From: Ancylostoma caninum
Taxonomy: Eukaryota > Nematoda > Chromadorea > Rhabditida > Ancylostomatidae
Assembly (NCBI GenBank): GCA_037903475.1
Contig: JBAJFG010000136.1
Span: forward strand, 1,116,501-1,180,500
Direction of reading: 5' to 3'
Length of the DNA stretch: 64,000 nt
The stretch's first letter is position 1, and the number at the start of each line of letters is the position of its first letter. Positions 1 through 12,300 of this stretch are shown in pieces. The notes under the pieces were generated by a model. The model saw only the letters and a list, made by a program, of their open reading frames with translations. It ran no database searches and was not told the origin of the DNA. The position numbers and the translations under genes were made by a program.

Positions 1-1752
1 GTGTAACACCCGAGAAAGCCGGGAAAACGCGATGCTGCCTTGCATGCGCGGACGAGTATTCCGGCGGCGCCTTGCTTGCGCAAATGGGTCCCAGCACGGA
101 GACAGGGAATCGGTAGCATCCCGCATGCGTGTAAATGCGTAAGCTGGCGCGTCGGGCCCTCCGAAGCACTGGCCGACCGGGCGTGCATGCGACTGCAGTT
201 CGCCGTTTTCTGCAGGTAAGGTGTGTTCCTTGCAGATTCGTGATGTGCGCGACGCCTACTTTAGGGTTCGCAGCTCAGGTCCGAGTCGAGGATTTCGACT
301 CGTGCTGCCTTTAACCCATTGACGACCGCGCACATTTCCGCGTGTCTGGCGCGTGGGACCAACGCCCCTTTCGTGAGCGCAGCGCCCTCATAGTTTCGCA
401 CTGTTACGATAAAAGAATCTAGAGCAAGACAGATAGATTTGCAGAAATGATTTGAATTCTTGTTCTGGAAGGTTAGTAGTGTCACATGACAAGAAAATCA
501 TAGAATTTAAGTGCTTTTCACTTCGTTTAAGGCCAAAAGAATTTCGTGAAAGAAATTTTGAGAGCTATAAGGGGTGTCTCGAGAGTGCACGAGTTCATAT
601 GGCCCTAGCCTGACAAATGGGGAAGTGCAAGGTATAACGAACGTGCTACTGTGTTGCATATATGCCCTTAGCGCAGATTATGCCCATCCAGTAAATAAGA
701 AATGTAATGCAGTCTTCCTTTCCATCTCTTTTATAGCATTTGTCAGAATAGAAAAATTTTTTTCTCGAGTTACAGTGATTTAAGACATTGCTTGGATGTG
801 CTGTACTCATTTCATATGGAAATACTGCGAAAATTTTTGAAAATAAGGTCCAGCACTCTATTAGAAGGGCGCGGCTCACCGGTGAGCCGCGCGGTCCGAC
901 GCGGCCAAAAAGCGGGGCTCACTGGTCCTCAGTGGGTTAATAATCCCTACCTTTGCAGCAGAGAAAAATACTCACTTTAAGAGACAATTTCATCATTCCA
1001 TAAATCCCAACATAGCATGCGTACATTAAGAAAGAGTGAGTTGGCAAGTCTATTACAGAAAACAGCGGTGAAATCACCGTTATACAGACGAAAATAACTA
1101 TGGAAGCGCGATTTCTATGTTTGTTGGCAAAAATTTTGACCACTGCCAAAATCGAAGTTAACAATGAACCTAAGAATACCCCATCTATTTTCCAAATTTT
1201 CCGTAGATTTTTCTAGGTTCCACAGTGGAAGGAGAATTGTACAAACTTCCACAGGTATTTGGGACCTTCACGCAGGTTGATAGAGAAGTGGTGGAGAGAA
1301 AACGAAATCCACTACCTGCGCGTCAAAGTCCACGTCTCACCTGGACTTTCTAAAGTCTGCGTAGCTACGAGAGCAGCGAACATTGATACCAAAAATAGCA
1401 TTTATGCTCATAGCTTGGTTATAAACAAAAAGTGACCATTAATTGTTCGAGGTTGCTCCTTCGTATGTTTTCAGCGAGCGATTATGTTTGTCCGAAGACA
1501 TTTGTCGCAGCCCGTATTTCATTACTGCCCTTCACTCCAAAGAACAAAAGAAAACAAGGATGCAAAACGGACGCTATCGACAAGCTTCGAACCTTCGACC
1601 CTCTACCTAAACATAACAATCCAGTAACTTCTCCACTCGGCCACTCCGTCGCTCAGGGTGTGCAGGAACGCATAGTGACTTTAGTGAGGTTTCTATTTTT
1701 AGATCCCGCGGGCAGTGATGAAATATATACTGTAACACCTTCTCAAACATAG
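1..1752. other. gene-free stretch with no recognised gene
   Basis: I see no gene here that I can defend. Open frames are short, overlap on both strands and show no family resemblance. The first 200 bases are GC-richer than the following kilobase. The only structural feature I noted is the 24-bp palindrome at 869-892, listed separately. Confidence 0.5.
869..892. repeat. 24-bp perfect palindrome
   Basis: The two 12-bp arms, the left reading GCGCGGCTCACC, are exact reverse complements with no spacer, centred between 880 and 881. It stands out as a GC island in AT-rich surroundings. It could be the core of a MITE remnant or a cruciform-forming site. No function can be assigned. Confidence 0.75.
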
Positions 1753-1761
1753 ATTCAAGCC

Positions 1762-1972
1762 GGGTGCGTATCATCGTGAAGGAAAACGAGGCGGAGCCTT
1801 CCCGCCCTCCACGATCAACTCGTCCTCTATCGCATTCAAATTTTACATTGTCATATATAGTGGAATCGCGCGCGGAAAGAACGAGTCAACCGTTTGGAGC
1901 GGGAGGAGGATTTGAACGAACCAATCACAGAACTGTGCCACGCCCCGTCTTCCCTCACGAAGGTACACACCC
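1762..1972. mobile_element. 211-bp MITE with 9-bp TSD (Mutator-like)
   Basis: The left end reads GGGTGCGTATCATCGTGA, and the right end is its imperfect inverse, ending in ...TACACACCC. The terminal inverted repeats pair over roughly 30 bp. The element is flanked by a perfect 9-bp direct repeat ATTCAAGCC (1753-1761 and 1973-1981), the TSD length expected of Mutator-like elements. There is no coding capacity, so this is a non-autonomous element. A relative with the same TIR lies at about 17665-17769 inside an intron of the PTR gene. Confidence 0.75.
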
Positions 1973-1981
1973 ATTCAAGCC

Positions 1982-2794
1982 AGATAAGTTTCATCCCGAT
2001 CCGCGAGCCAAACCTCTTGCACCTCCCTTGCTTTCTCACAGTGGCTCCTATGACCTTCCACGCAAATTGTGTGATAACCTGTGAGAACTTGTAACATTTT
2101 GTTCTTATCATTTCCATTCAGCTTCTCCACCGCGATGGTGTAGCTGTGAAGTATGCCGAGATCGTGAAGTTACATTCATTAAGCTTGTATTCAGTTTGCT
2201 GAATCGGCACTGTCCGGTCAGGTATTTTATTCGTGACCCTTGCAGGCATTGTTTGGACAGAACATATCCGAATTGTGGGGCTGAATGTACAACTCCCTTC
2301 ATTAATGTCACACGTTCTCGTGTTTCACGCACGCACCCACACGACTGGCAATATCGGCGATGATGTTCTGGCAATATCGGCGATGCCCGAGAGCGTCGGT
2401 TGTGGTGAAACGACAAGAGTCCTATGTAATGATCGTCGATATAAGGCTAAGGTGTGTTTTTTTCTGTTTGTGGAGGTTTTTCAATACGTGGACTAGTAAA
2501 TTACTTTTGATTGATTTCAAATTACCTTAAGTGCATTTTTCGGCGTGCAAGGATACAAATAACCTTACATTGTTTTAACTTTCTTACTTACTTTTCACCT
2601 ATCGGTTTACTTGCAGAATAGTTCATTTGCTTTCATTCTTTACAAAGGTCAGAAGGGCCGCGTTGTTGTGTAGAATACATCCCGCGGTGATAACGAATTC
2701 TGCAACCAAAATGCAGCAAAGGTTCTTTCTTCACTTTTCGAAGTTTACACATCGGGTCACGTGAATCATGTGAAGCTACGTCTTCTTTTGTGCA
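1982..2794. other. anonymous intergenic stretch
   Basis: No gene recognised. A direct repeat of about 18 bp containing GGCAATATCGGCGATG occurs twice at about 2347-2385. The ORFs that run through this segment are short and overlap antiparallel. Confidence 0.4.
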
Positions 2795-3091
2795 ATGGAT
2801 GGCCAACTGGTGGATGAGGAACTTAGTTTTGAAGTTATTTCCAGCGGAAGTGAAATAAACGAAAACGAAGAAGAAAGACCCTCCAGTTCTCCCTCCAGTA
2901 GGGGAGTGGTGACGAGAATGATCAAATTAGGAGAGCTTGTATCAGTCCGAAGAGAGGAAATAACATCAATCACAAACGATGTCGCGAATATCTTCCAAAA
3001 GATTGATCGCATCGGGCAAGAGGTGCGCGATTTAGTGGGGAGAGTTCCCGCAGCACGTGTCCAAGGTATCACTGAACTTTTAGGAAAGTAA
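2795..3091 (+). CDS. 98-aa acidic / coiled-coil-like ORF, unknown function
   Basis: This is an uninterrupted 98-codon ORF starting at ATGGATGG. The first 35 residues are acidic and Ser-rich. Residues about 40-85 have spaced hydrophobics (EEITSITNDVANIFQKI and following) that suit an amphipathic or coiled-coil helix. Codon use looks genuine. I do not recognise the family. It is followed after 29 nt by a second coding-looking ORF in another frame (3121-3315). The two cannot be joined by a splice, because the only candidate intron (3088-3120) is 33 nt and leaves the wrong phase. They may be two pieces of one decayed gene, a two-ORF repeat, or two exons with sequence errors. Confidence 0.4.
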   Translation: MDGQLVDEELSFEVISSGSEINENEEERPSSSPSSRGVVTRMIKLGELVSVRREEITSITNDVANIFQKIDRIGQEVRDLVGRVPAARVQGITELLGK

Positions 3092-3120
3092 CTCTGCAAT
3101 TGTAAATGCTTTTGTTTTAG

Positions 3121-3315
3121 CAGGTTTATACATACGCGTCACTTGATATTGTCGCCTACATAAGAGAAATGATAGGGGCAAACATGAATCGTTTTGTATT
3201 AACCCTTGAAGAAGAGGTGTATAAAGATGAAGCAGCGGATTTTGATGTTCCTATATATTGCCGTGCGAGGACGAAAGACCGCATGACGTTCATCCAAGAA
3301 GTAATTTGCAAATAG
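3121..3315 (+). pseudogene. 64-codon coding segment, possibly BEN-domain-like
   Basis: Just after a TTTTGTTTTAG acceptor-like tract, the frame beginning CAG GTT TAT is open to a TAG at 3313-3315. The internal ATG is at 3169. The product contains LTLEEEVYKDEAADF and then ARTKDRMTFIQEV. The layout (LTxEE.., a variable loop, then KxxFIxEV) reminds me of the C-terminal half of BEN-type DNA-binding domains, but this is a weak memory-based resemblance. It lies 29 nt downstream of the 98-aa ORF in a different frame. With no clear start or phase-compatible partner it is best treated as an exon or gene fragment. Confidence 0.35.
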
Positions 3316-4638
3316 CATCTAAGGGTATGGGTGGTATAGGGATGAGAATGCAAATTCAATAATGAAGGGGATAAAAGGAATGGACAGCTGAAGATAATAC
3401 CTTCCCTTAGCCAACACACTAGATCTTGCATAGTCAAATGATAATTTTCTTCGACGTGAATTTATTACATCCTTTACTGATAAAAACATAACCCTCTGTA
3501 CTCTCTGGTTAACATACTGAAATCTGAAACTTTGATATTAACTAGTTTATATGGAAACCCAATCTAGGAATGGGAGGTACGTATGTTGAAGTTGAGCGTC
3601 ATCCTATTCCACTTTCGTTTAAGAGCATACATTTATGCGACAAAAAGTAGAGCCATCTTGTGTTTCTATCCCTCTTCACGCCATATTTTTCGGTGAGATC
3701 TCACATTTCTTGCGGAATTTTTTTAGTGCCTATATGTACGAGTACCACCGATGGAGAATGTACTAAAAGGACAACTTTGCAGCTTCAACGTGCCAATGTA
3801 CGACCGACTACCAAAATCGCAATAAAGCTGCACGGAACTGTTCACTGATGTCGGGCGCCGCAAACATCGCGCCGAATTTAATAATGTTCGCCGGTTGAGT
3901 TGTCCTTCTATTATCCCAAAACTAATGACGGCCCTGCCAGGTGGAACTGTATTGTACGGGTGCCGTGGGCTCTCAATACCGCACCTGTACTTCTTACCAA
4001 ATATAAACCCCTCTTGACAATAATCCTCGCTGGATCACGCTCGTGGATAAGATCCGATCAGTTACATGAGCCACTGGCCGGCTACGGTCCTCTTCTTTCT
4101 CCCTCTACTTTTTTATGCTCCTTTCTCCTCATCTCCATCCAAATGATATTTCCTTTAAGGTGTTGTATTCTTTTTTTCGTCTGTAATCCTGCTCCTCTTT
4201 CCCAGTGTTGTCTTGTCGTTATCTAACGTTGGCTGAACCGATTTTCCTGTTTATTCTACTTTCCGGAATAAATAACTTCTCCAGTCGCCTCTTTAGGACT
4301 AAATGCACTGACAAATTAAAATAAATCCCTGTCCATCGTGCCCAGTCAACCGTGCTGAGATCATTGGTTGAGTTTTGCTTGACAAATCCCTGAACTATCC
4401 TTTCTTTCGGCACTTAAGTTCGATTCTCCTCACGTCGAAGGAGTCACATCACGTTCTCTAACATCTACCCTCGTTTGACACCGCTGAGTGACGGGCCTAG
4501 TTTCGAACCGGGTACACGTACACTTTTGGGCTGATCTACATCTGGTTAAGGCACCGCCGTCTAATAACTCGCTTGTTTCCTAAGCCCGGGGTAGGGAACC
4601 CGGCGGTGTAGCCTTACATATATAAGTATGCCTATAAT
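3316..4638. other. anonymous stretch
   Basis: No gene recognised. Sequence around 4480-4610 is GC-richer and contains, in reverse complement, a GGTTCGAAAC string resembling a pol III B box. No matching A box or cloverleaf could be built. It may be an old tRNA-derived SINE fragment, at low confidence. Confidence 0.3.
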
Positions 4639-4758
4639 ATGATGTTTCGCAACGTCTGCGCGAGAGAGCACTATCCCCAAATGGTCAAGTACGAAGACTA
4701 CGAAAGCATCTACGGGATTCTCGCGAACAAGGGGTACATGGCAGCGAGGAGCACCTAA
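4639..4758 (+). CDS. 39-aa small ORF, unknown
   Basis: The ORF starts at tandem ATG codons (4639, 4642) and ends at TAA 4756-4758. It has a strikingly protein-like composition: MFRNVCAREHYPQ, then a Tyr/Asp/Glu-rich KYEDYESIYGIL, ending in YMAARST. I do not recognise it. It could be a genuine small protein, an exon of a gene whose other parts I did not find, or a relic. Nearby frames give no continuation. Confidence 0.25.
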   Translation: MMFRNVCAREHYPQMVKYEDYESIYGILANKGYMAARST

Positions 4759-7700
4759 AGGACGACCAAGAGGAAGTTATTAGTTTTTTGATTTTTCGCA
4801 TTTTGTTCGGATGTTTGGTGGACCTTATTCGGTCAACATTGTCGCGACGCTACAGTGAATGTCCGTCGTGTGCTGAAGAAAATAAACTGTATCTTGTTTC
4901 CGTCATTGCTGTAAAGTTTTCAGCTTTTGAGTGTGCGACACGAGTGTGCTCCTTCATTGAAATGACAAAACAAAAAGCGAAATCAAATAAAACTAATCAT
5001 CAGTATGTTGGATTTGTGGTCACAAATCCGCTGGGGACCAGTTCTCTTCGTGCTGACAATGCTGCATATTGCCGAAAAATTAGCCGGAGACTCAGGCCGA
5101 GCTAAAATTCGATAGCTACAGCGTCAAGGACTGGCTGGAGTCTCTGGTTAGTGCTGTTGCCATTTTCTGAGTGCCTCAATACAGCAACTCCTTAAGACAG
5201 CTGAAAATTTTAAAGAACCAAATACGATGATGCGAGGTATAGGTAGCTTCGCCGCAACGCCCTGAGTAATAGTCTGCTTTCAGAATCGCAATTGCTCCTT
5301 TCTGAAGCGAATTATGTGCGTGAAACGCATTGCCACGCGTTTTTGCGTCACCGACGGTGCGCCTTTTTTTTGCAAAAATTAGGAACAGCACTATAGAGAG
5401 AAACTCTTTCAGTTGAGCCCAGCAAGATTTGTAGAAAAGGAGGCAGGTGAATGATGTCAAGGAGAACGCCAATATAAGTACTATATAAGATATATTAACA
5501 CTAATAGTTAGTACTCGTTCATATTCATACATGATAGACCATGCGCTATTCATACATCATTTGTCTCACTAAAATGTGGGAAGTCCGGAAAAGTTGTAAG
5601 ACACCTATGCGAACTTCTGAATTCGTGGGAGTATCAAACGTCCGGCATTTTTGTAACTTCTTGGAAGCCTAGATTGTGAATGGGTCATCAGAATTTGGAT
5701 TAAATGCTTAAGCTAATACAAAAGTGATAGATAATAAAATATGATTTTCGTGAAACATCTTGCTTAATCATTTGTTTCGAGACATTGTGTTATCCTTTGT
5801 TTTGTTGCCTTCATTTATTGATAGTGGCTCACATAGTGACCATGGGCATGGGTGGCAGACGGCATGGGTGTCCATGTTTGCATACATGGATACCCCGCCC
5901 CTCTTCTCTACAAAAATAAGAAGCCCAGGAACGAAAACATATTTATGTATGTGCCAGTGGCGGACACAGAAAGTGGGCGGGAGGGGGGGTAGGCGTGGGA
6001 AAAAAAGTGGGATCTGAGCCGTTTTGGGGACCTAGACGGAAAATAAAATTAATAAAAATATTAATTATGACAATAAATAACTAATAAAAATTATATTAAA
6101 AACAATATTAAAAATAAACAAATAAAACTAAACTAATACAAGATTTTTATATGATGTACGTATCTAATAAAAATTTTGCTATTGTGGTTTAAATCCTTCT
6201 TTACTAACAAAAGCATATTTTTAGACGATTTACTCTGTAAGAATGCTGCAGCTTTCAATCTGAAGAACTCTTGTTGGAGTTCTCATAGTTTTCGTTTTAC
6301 ATTTGACACTGTTTATTACCATTTTTCGACTCATTTTCTTACGTGCGTACATCACTACATTTTCGAAACATTTTACACGCACTTTCTTCACCCGCTTTTT
6401 TTGAATACTGCGTGACCATCAAAGCCCAGGCAATATCCTTGAAGGGTAAATTACCTGAAATTATGCAGTGATTCGATTACCCCCCCCCTCAATGTAGAAT
6501 GAGGATTTATAGTGCTGCAACTGAGTGCAGATTAGGTGCTTCGAACGAGGCCCTCGCTAATTAGGTGTCTCAGAGGAACGGCGAAAAAATGGAAACTCAA
6601 TAAGGAATGCCTAAAACGACTTTCGTTCGAATAACACAGGCTCCGGGATTGGGGATGCTCCAGGTTATCTGTGAAATATATCAGCGCAGTGCTGAAAGAA
6701 AGCACGCTATTCATGAATTTTCTGCGAGTAAATGGGTCCACTTGGGGATTTATGAGGCTTGTCGAGCATTATTTCATTAATTCCTAAGAAGAAAATGAAA
6801 AAAAAAAGGTTAGCGACATGACCTTCAGTTCCTACGAACACTCAGCGGAAAACATCAAGAGAGCTATGCAACATAAGCACGAAATTTTCAACCAGTGTAA
6901 AATCGATAACGACACACATTGGTGAGGAGTTTTCGGTAATATGGGCTGAGTAATGGCTCCGAGGATGCTCGAGACACCATCCAAAATGGTTTTCATCTCT
7001 TAAAATGTGACTTTTTTAAGTACCTGAGTCGCTGACGGCAAAATCCAAGGTTTTGAATTGAATTCAGAAGATTCTCTGAAGTTATTCTGTGAATATAACT
7101 GCTGTCCACTCGAATATACTTGGGCCCATAACAAAGTGTCCAGTGCAATTATCGCACATCGCCTTCACGTATTCCCTGGCTGTTTTTGCGTGTGTCAGAA
7201 GCATCAGAAGCACCTCTGTGCTTCTGACAAGTCGTACACATTCGAGCTTGTTTTGTGCTGTGAAGCGAGAACCAACATGCCTGATTCCGTAGGCTCAGAT
7301 GCATTCTGTGCAATTTGCGCACCTGATCATATGTACCCTCACACCATCACCATACTCCGAAATGCTCCGAGTACTTCACCCGGCGTCTCGTCGCCCGCAC
7401 ACTATCTATTCGCCGAACGATGGCGATCATCGCCCTCCAGGGCGTTGAGATCAGCGTTCCGCACATACGTGCTCACAGCACCGCCACGGATTGTGATGGT
7501 TTTCCATTCCTCAGTGTTGGAAGGTCGTCGCGCGTGCGATCATCGCCCCAAATGTGGCGAAGAGTTGTGCAGGCAGCTGATCTCACCGCCATGACACTTT
7601 ACTATGGGCACTCATTCATTATTACTGTCCAATGCCACAGAATGCCCTAGTAAAACTCAGCTGCTTGCTCCATGAAGTTTTTTTTTTGAAGCTCTGTCAT

Positions 7701-9382
7701 CTAAGTATGGGTTATACATTCTTTTTGCTCTCCTAATTCCAAATAAGAGGTATTTTACCTCAATAGTGTCAATGTACATCTATTTTTTCTGCGTTAATTC
7801 ATGATGAAAGTCGAACTAATGTAATGGATCTCCAGCTCTTTTTGAGAGGATTTCCACCGGAATGAGGGTGATGTTTCTTGAACTTCACTATGGCAGCAGG
7901 CAGGACCTCACAAATTAAAGTAGTGAAGAGGAACATCACAGAAAAATATGTGTAGAGCCATGCTCGACTCTGTCCCGGTGGTTGGGTCGCGCCGTGTACA
8001 CCGGCGCACGGTAGTTCCCACGTCGTGCGGACGGTGCGGCGCAGCTGATTTTTGAATTTGGTCGCTGCTCTGCCGTGACGCCCGACTGCCGGTTATTCCT
8101 GTGCTCTTGCGTCGTGTTGATTGCGTTGTTTCTCGTCGTGATACCATTTCTAGAAGCAGCAGCTCCTTTTCCGGCTGACGATGTTGTGCTCCGTTTACCA
8201 TTTACCATCTTCTTCTGTCTAATCTTCGTTGTACCATTATTGATTGCCAGCCTATGAGTTGATGTCGTATGATTCGTGTGCCATAAACTATGAGTCGCAT
8301 TGTGTTGTGTCATGTATGTAGTATGTTGCATCATCACCGTACTTACACAATCACCATGTGGGCGGGGCCGAGTTTGCGGGCGCAGCGTAGGGACCTTGTG
8401 CGGGAGACCGGAAGACGGAAAGCGGGATCTAGTTTTCCGAGCGGGTACGTTTGTGTGGATAAGCCGCCATTAGGTAAGTAGGAAGCATATTCTCCACAGA
8501 CACGGCCAATCGTGCTTGGGGCCTAACCCGAGCCACTGAACTGCCGAAGGATCCTGGGGCACGCCAACATGAGCAATCAGTGACATCTTCAGCCGCTGCC
8601 TCCGCAGTATTATTACAAACTTTATTATATAGGGATCCTTCTCCACTTAGTCCCTATCCAAGATCGTTCTGCTGTGGTGCCTCTGCGCCCTGGGGACCTC
8701 CTGCAAAAGTCGCCCTCCTTGAGGGCATGTATAAAGAAACCAGCCTCTCCCTTCCTGAGCCGTCGTTGAATAGGTTAACCTGGAATTCTAGGACTACAAG
8801 GCAAGGCCAAGCAGGCCTTTTTTCCGAGATCAACAAATTGTTTGCTTTAAAAGTGCGATGATTTTGTAGACCTGCACATGAGTTTCCCCTACTTTAAGGA
8901 CAAACGTAAAGGAAATAGTAATTTTCAGTCGTAGACGTCCTCCTAATGGCGTGTTGATGGACACGCACGCCATAGCTATAACTGAGATTTGTAGTGAGAA
9001 AAAACTTGTACTGAGAAAAACCAACTTAGAAAAAAATTTCATTGCAAGAATTGTTGTTGCGTCTTGAGCAAAACATAAACAAGTCACCAAAAAATGTGCA
9101 GAAACCAGGCGTGTACAGTGCAAAATGAATAAAAAATTGTCAAATATCAATAAGTTACCATGGCACGAGAACATAATTTAACGAAAGATCAAAGGGACAC
9201 GCTCAGAAGTACGAAAGACAACGGGAAAGAGCGTGCAGATGTTGGTCTACGAATAAAAAAAAAAGGAAAAAATATTTAAAAATTGCTAGCAAAATACCGG
9301 TGTACGAGAAAGACACGAATCAAAGTAGGGAGAATACTCTTGGCACGACGGGGTAAGAAACACAAAACTATCCCTAATGACG
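4759..9382. other. long gene-poor interval downstream of the PTR gene
   Basis: Nothing here resolves into a recognised gene. A 178-codon open frame at 7058-7594 is discussed under rejected items. At 5951-5990 the string CAGTGGCGGACACAG followed by a G-rich run looks like one end of a DNA transposon, but I found no matching opposite end. About 6040-6180 is strongly AT-rich. GC-rich blocks occur at about 7350-7600 and 7960-8430. Confidence 0.4.
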
Positions 9383-12300
9383 TCACCGAGGCTGCTGCGC
9401 TGGATTATGGTAGCAGTACTCGGCTTCGCGCTCTGTATGGGCCATCTTGAGCACTTCACGCGGCCTCGGGTACTTGAGCCTAGCCCGCATGGGGTATGGT
9501 GGGGCGGCCTCGTTGTACTCGGGAGGTCGACCGAGATCCTTACGGTACTCTAGGTAGGACAATGGATAGTCTGACGGTGGGAATTTGTACAGATCCGGAC
9601 TGGAGAGGTATTTGACGGGAGGGGAGTCGTACGAGGACGCGAGCGACGAGGAGCTCTTCGTGTCACTCTTAGCCACTGTGGTGACTTCGTCAGTTTCGGT
9701 GACGCTGGAGCAGTGGAACATCGTCAAAAGCACTGGGAGTATGACGAGGCCATGAAGGACGCCTAAATTGTGATAGTTACTAGGGAAGAGTCGTTGTAGT
9801 CCAGAAAAATCCTGGGATCCGAGCTTACCTAGGAGAATGACTAGGAAGATGGTCTTCAGGAAGCTTCTGAAGACGTAGGACTCGGCTGAAGCGAGGAAGG
9901 ACACTCCGAGAATGGTAGACGTCGCACTTTGAAGGATTGGCGCACCCACTGCGTAGAGCGCATTGCGCATTCTCTCTGATGGTGGCAGATTGCGGCCCTA
10001 AGCAGAAAATTAACGGCTAACGATTTATCGAAATTCAGGATTTTCTTAACGCGCAATCCTGGAATACTCTTTCTTGCTAGGAACCTTACCTTGGCAAAAT
10101 TATATGCAAGGTGAGCAGCGAAATCCACACAAAATCCAATCGACATCACTATGGTGACCATGCTGATGAAATCCAGGCGAACGCTCCAGAATGTCATGAA
10201 GCCCAGAATACCGATGTTGATGGAGATGATCGAGAACGAGACCTGGAAAGAGCCTCTTCAGGAAAGTTGGAAAGGCCTCTTCTTAGGCCCGTCATTGCCT
10301 TGTTCCAGAAACGGGAAAAACAAGAGCTCCCACAATTAAGGAAAAACCTGTGAGGGGAAGCGTGAGCGTTCACAGGAGGGTTCTGAGATCCCCACTCATC
10401 GGGAGTGGATCAGTTTAACAGGAAATATGTGATATATCCACTATATTTTTTACTATTACCTGAGATATGAATCTTTGTAACAGAGGCAGTTGGGGCTGCC
10501 GAGCTCTGTTATTGGCCAGTTGAATGAATAGACCAATCGCCCAAGTCAGCCTCACCGTCCTTTTTAGGTACAGCGCTCCATATTCTCATTATTTGTCATG
10601 GACTGGACCGAACTTGAACAGGTACACCCATTTTGTGCGGACGACTCATACTCTTAAAAAAGGACGTGTGGAGTGTACCAACGCTTTCTCTGGACGTCAC
10701 TGATGTTCTACAGCTATTTTGGACCACCGGATATTTATGCGATTATGGGCCATAAAAAACTCCGGATAATTTCCTTAGCTTTGATTTTTTCTAATAATCT
10801 TCCTCCATTTTATCCACTCCCTATTTGAACGAGGAAATACGTAGCAGTCCTCACCCACAAACTGGCCACTGGCTCAGGTATCAACAGCAACGAAACAATG
10901 ACCACAGCGCCTCCAGCATAAGCGATCGATGACAACGTACCAGGCAGGACCGCATTGTACTGTTCGGCAAACTAAACACACACCATGTCATATTTAGAGC
11001 GTACAGCTTACCCCTATCATTCCTGAATACCTGGAAAAAGTCAGCGTAGACTCCGGTGGGTATTTCGCTAGTCTCGGCCAACCTTCTGAAAAGGTGCATT
11101 GCTCGGCTCTGGTTCGCGCATCCAACGTGTCTCAGCTGGACTGGTACCCTGGAGGCGTAGAGAGACGAGCTGCCTTCGTCAAAGACGACATCGCTGAAAA
11201 CGGTAAAAATAGGGGGAACTCGTCCGCAGTGCAACTTCGAATTCAAGAACTTGGTATGAGTACAGTGTAATTGTAACGCTGTGTACGAGCAAAAACTAAA
11301 CCGCTTTCGAATGCACCAATCGTACAACAGCGGTACCGCCCCTTTTACCTAGTAATCCACCGCACCGGTATATTGCCATGAATTCTGTGTAGCGAAAAAG
11401 ATCTACGAGGAGGAAACTAGATTCCACTAATGGTGGCCCGGCTTTTCATTACTCTTGAAAACAATTCGAGCAGATTCCACTTTTTTGGGTCAGCCACACC
11501 CATTTTACTGGCTCGGTCCACTAAATACCTCTGCGGCTATGTGAGCCAAAACTCACCGACGATACTTCCCGAACTGAGGCTGCGCCAGAAACACATTTTT
11601 AAGGATGTATACGAAGTTGTCTTGGGTGAGAAGCAGGCCAGACTGCTTGATGAAAGCGAGGTAGGTTCGAAGCCTGGAAGAAAAATCTAGTGGGGTTCTA
11701 AAAATTAGAGTAAAGATGAAAGGGTCAGGGACATTTTCTAGGCTTTCTTTTTTTAAAATAGATTTCTAAATCTTAACACTCGTGCTCGGAATGAGTAATG
11801 GTCTAAGATTTCGCCACAAAAATTGTAAAGTAAGGAAAGAAGGAAATATTTTCATGAGACAATTAATAGTACAAAAATAAGAGACCTTATCACGTTGAAC
11901 ACTGGTTTCGGATGCCCACATATCTACACCAACAATTCATTTCTAGATACTGTACGTAGCTGTGAAATTCTGAAAATGTCCGCTCACCAAGAATCAGCAG
12001 CTCCAGTGAACTCTGTATGCTCATAGAGCTCAGTCTCCTTGTTCAACACCACCCACATCCGTCGCGAGCCGTAATCCACCTTCGACAGGTTGTACATCCA
12101 CACGTGCAGGCTGCTACCGTAATCTGAACTTTGGGATAGTATTGGATTCTGTAAGTGCAGTCTCTCTATCACCCACCTGAAAAGTACTTCTCTGCCAGCC
12201 GAAGCGTTCTCTTTCCGTACGAGTTGTCAGGGAGTAGGTCATTAGGTTCGAGTCCGAGTTTCACCTCTGTGCAACCCCAGGTGGCGATGCCCTGGAAGAG

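Noticed and set aside
4480..4610. Possible tRNA gene on the minus strand (B-box-like GGTTCGAAAC)
   Set aside because: No A box at proper spacing and no cloverleaf or anticodon arm could be drawn. At most a SINE relic.
5951..6490. hAT-type MITE starting CAGTGGCGGACACAG
   Set aside because: Only one end is recognisable. No inverse terminus or 8-bp duplication was found within the next kilobase.
7058..7594. 178-codon open frame
   Set aside because: No recognisable domain. Other frames across the same stretch are open too, the composition is Cys/His/Ser mixed, and there are no splice or start features. I could not support it as a gene.
10111..10353. Plus-strand 80-codon frame, Glu/Arg-rich
   Set aside because: Antisense shadow of PTR exon 18 and its flanking intron.
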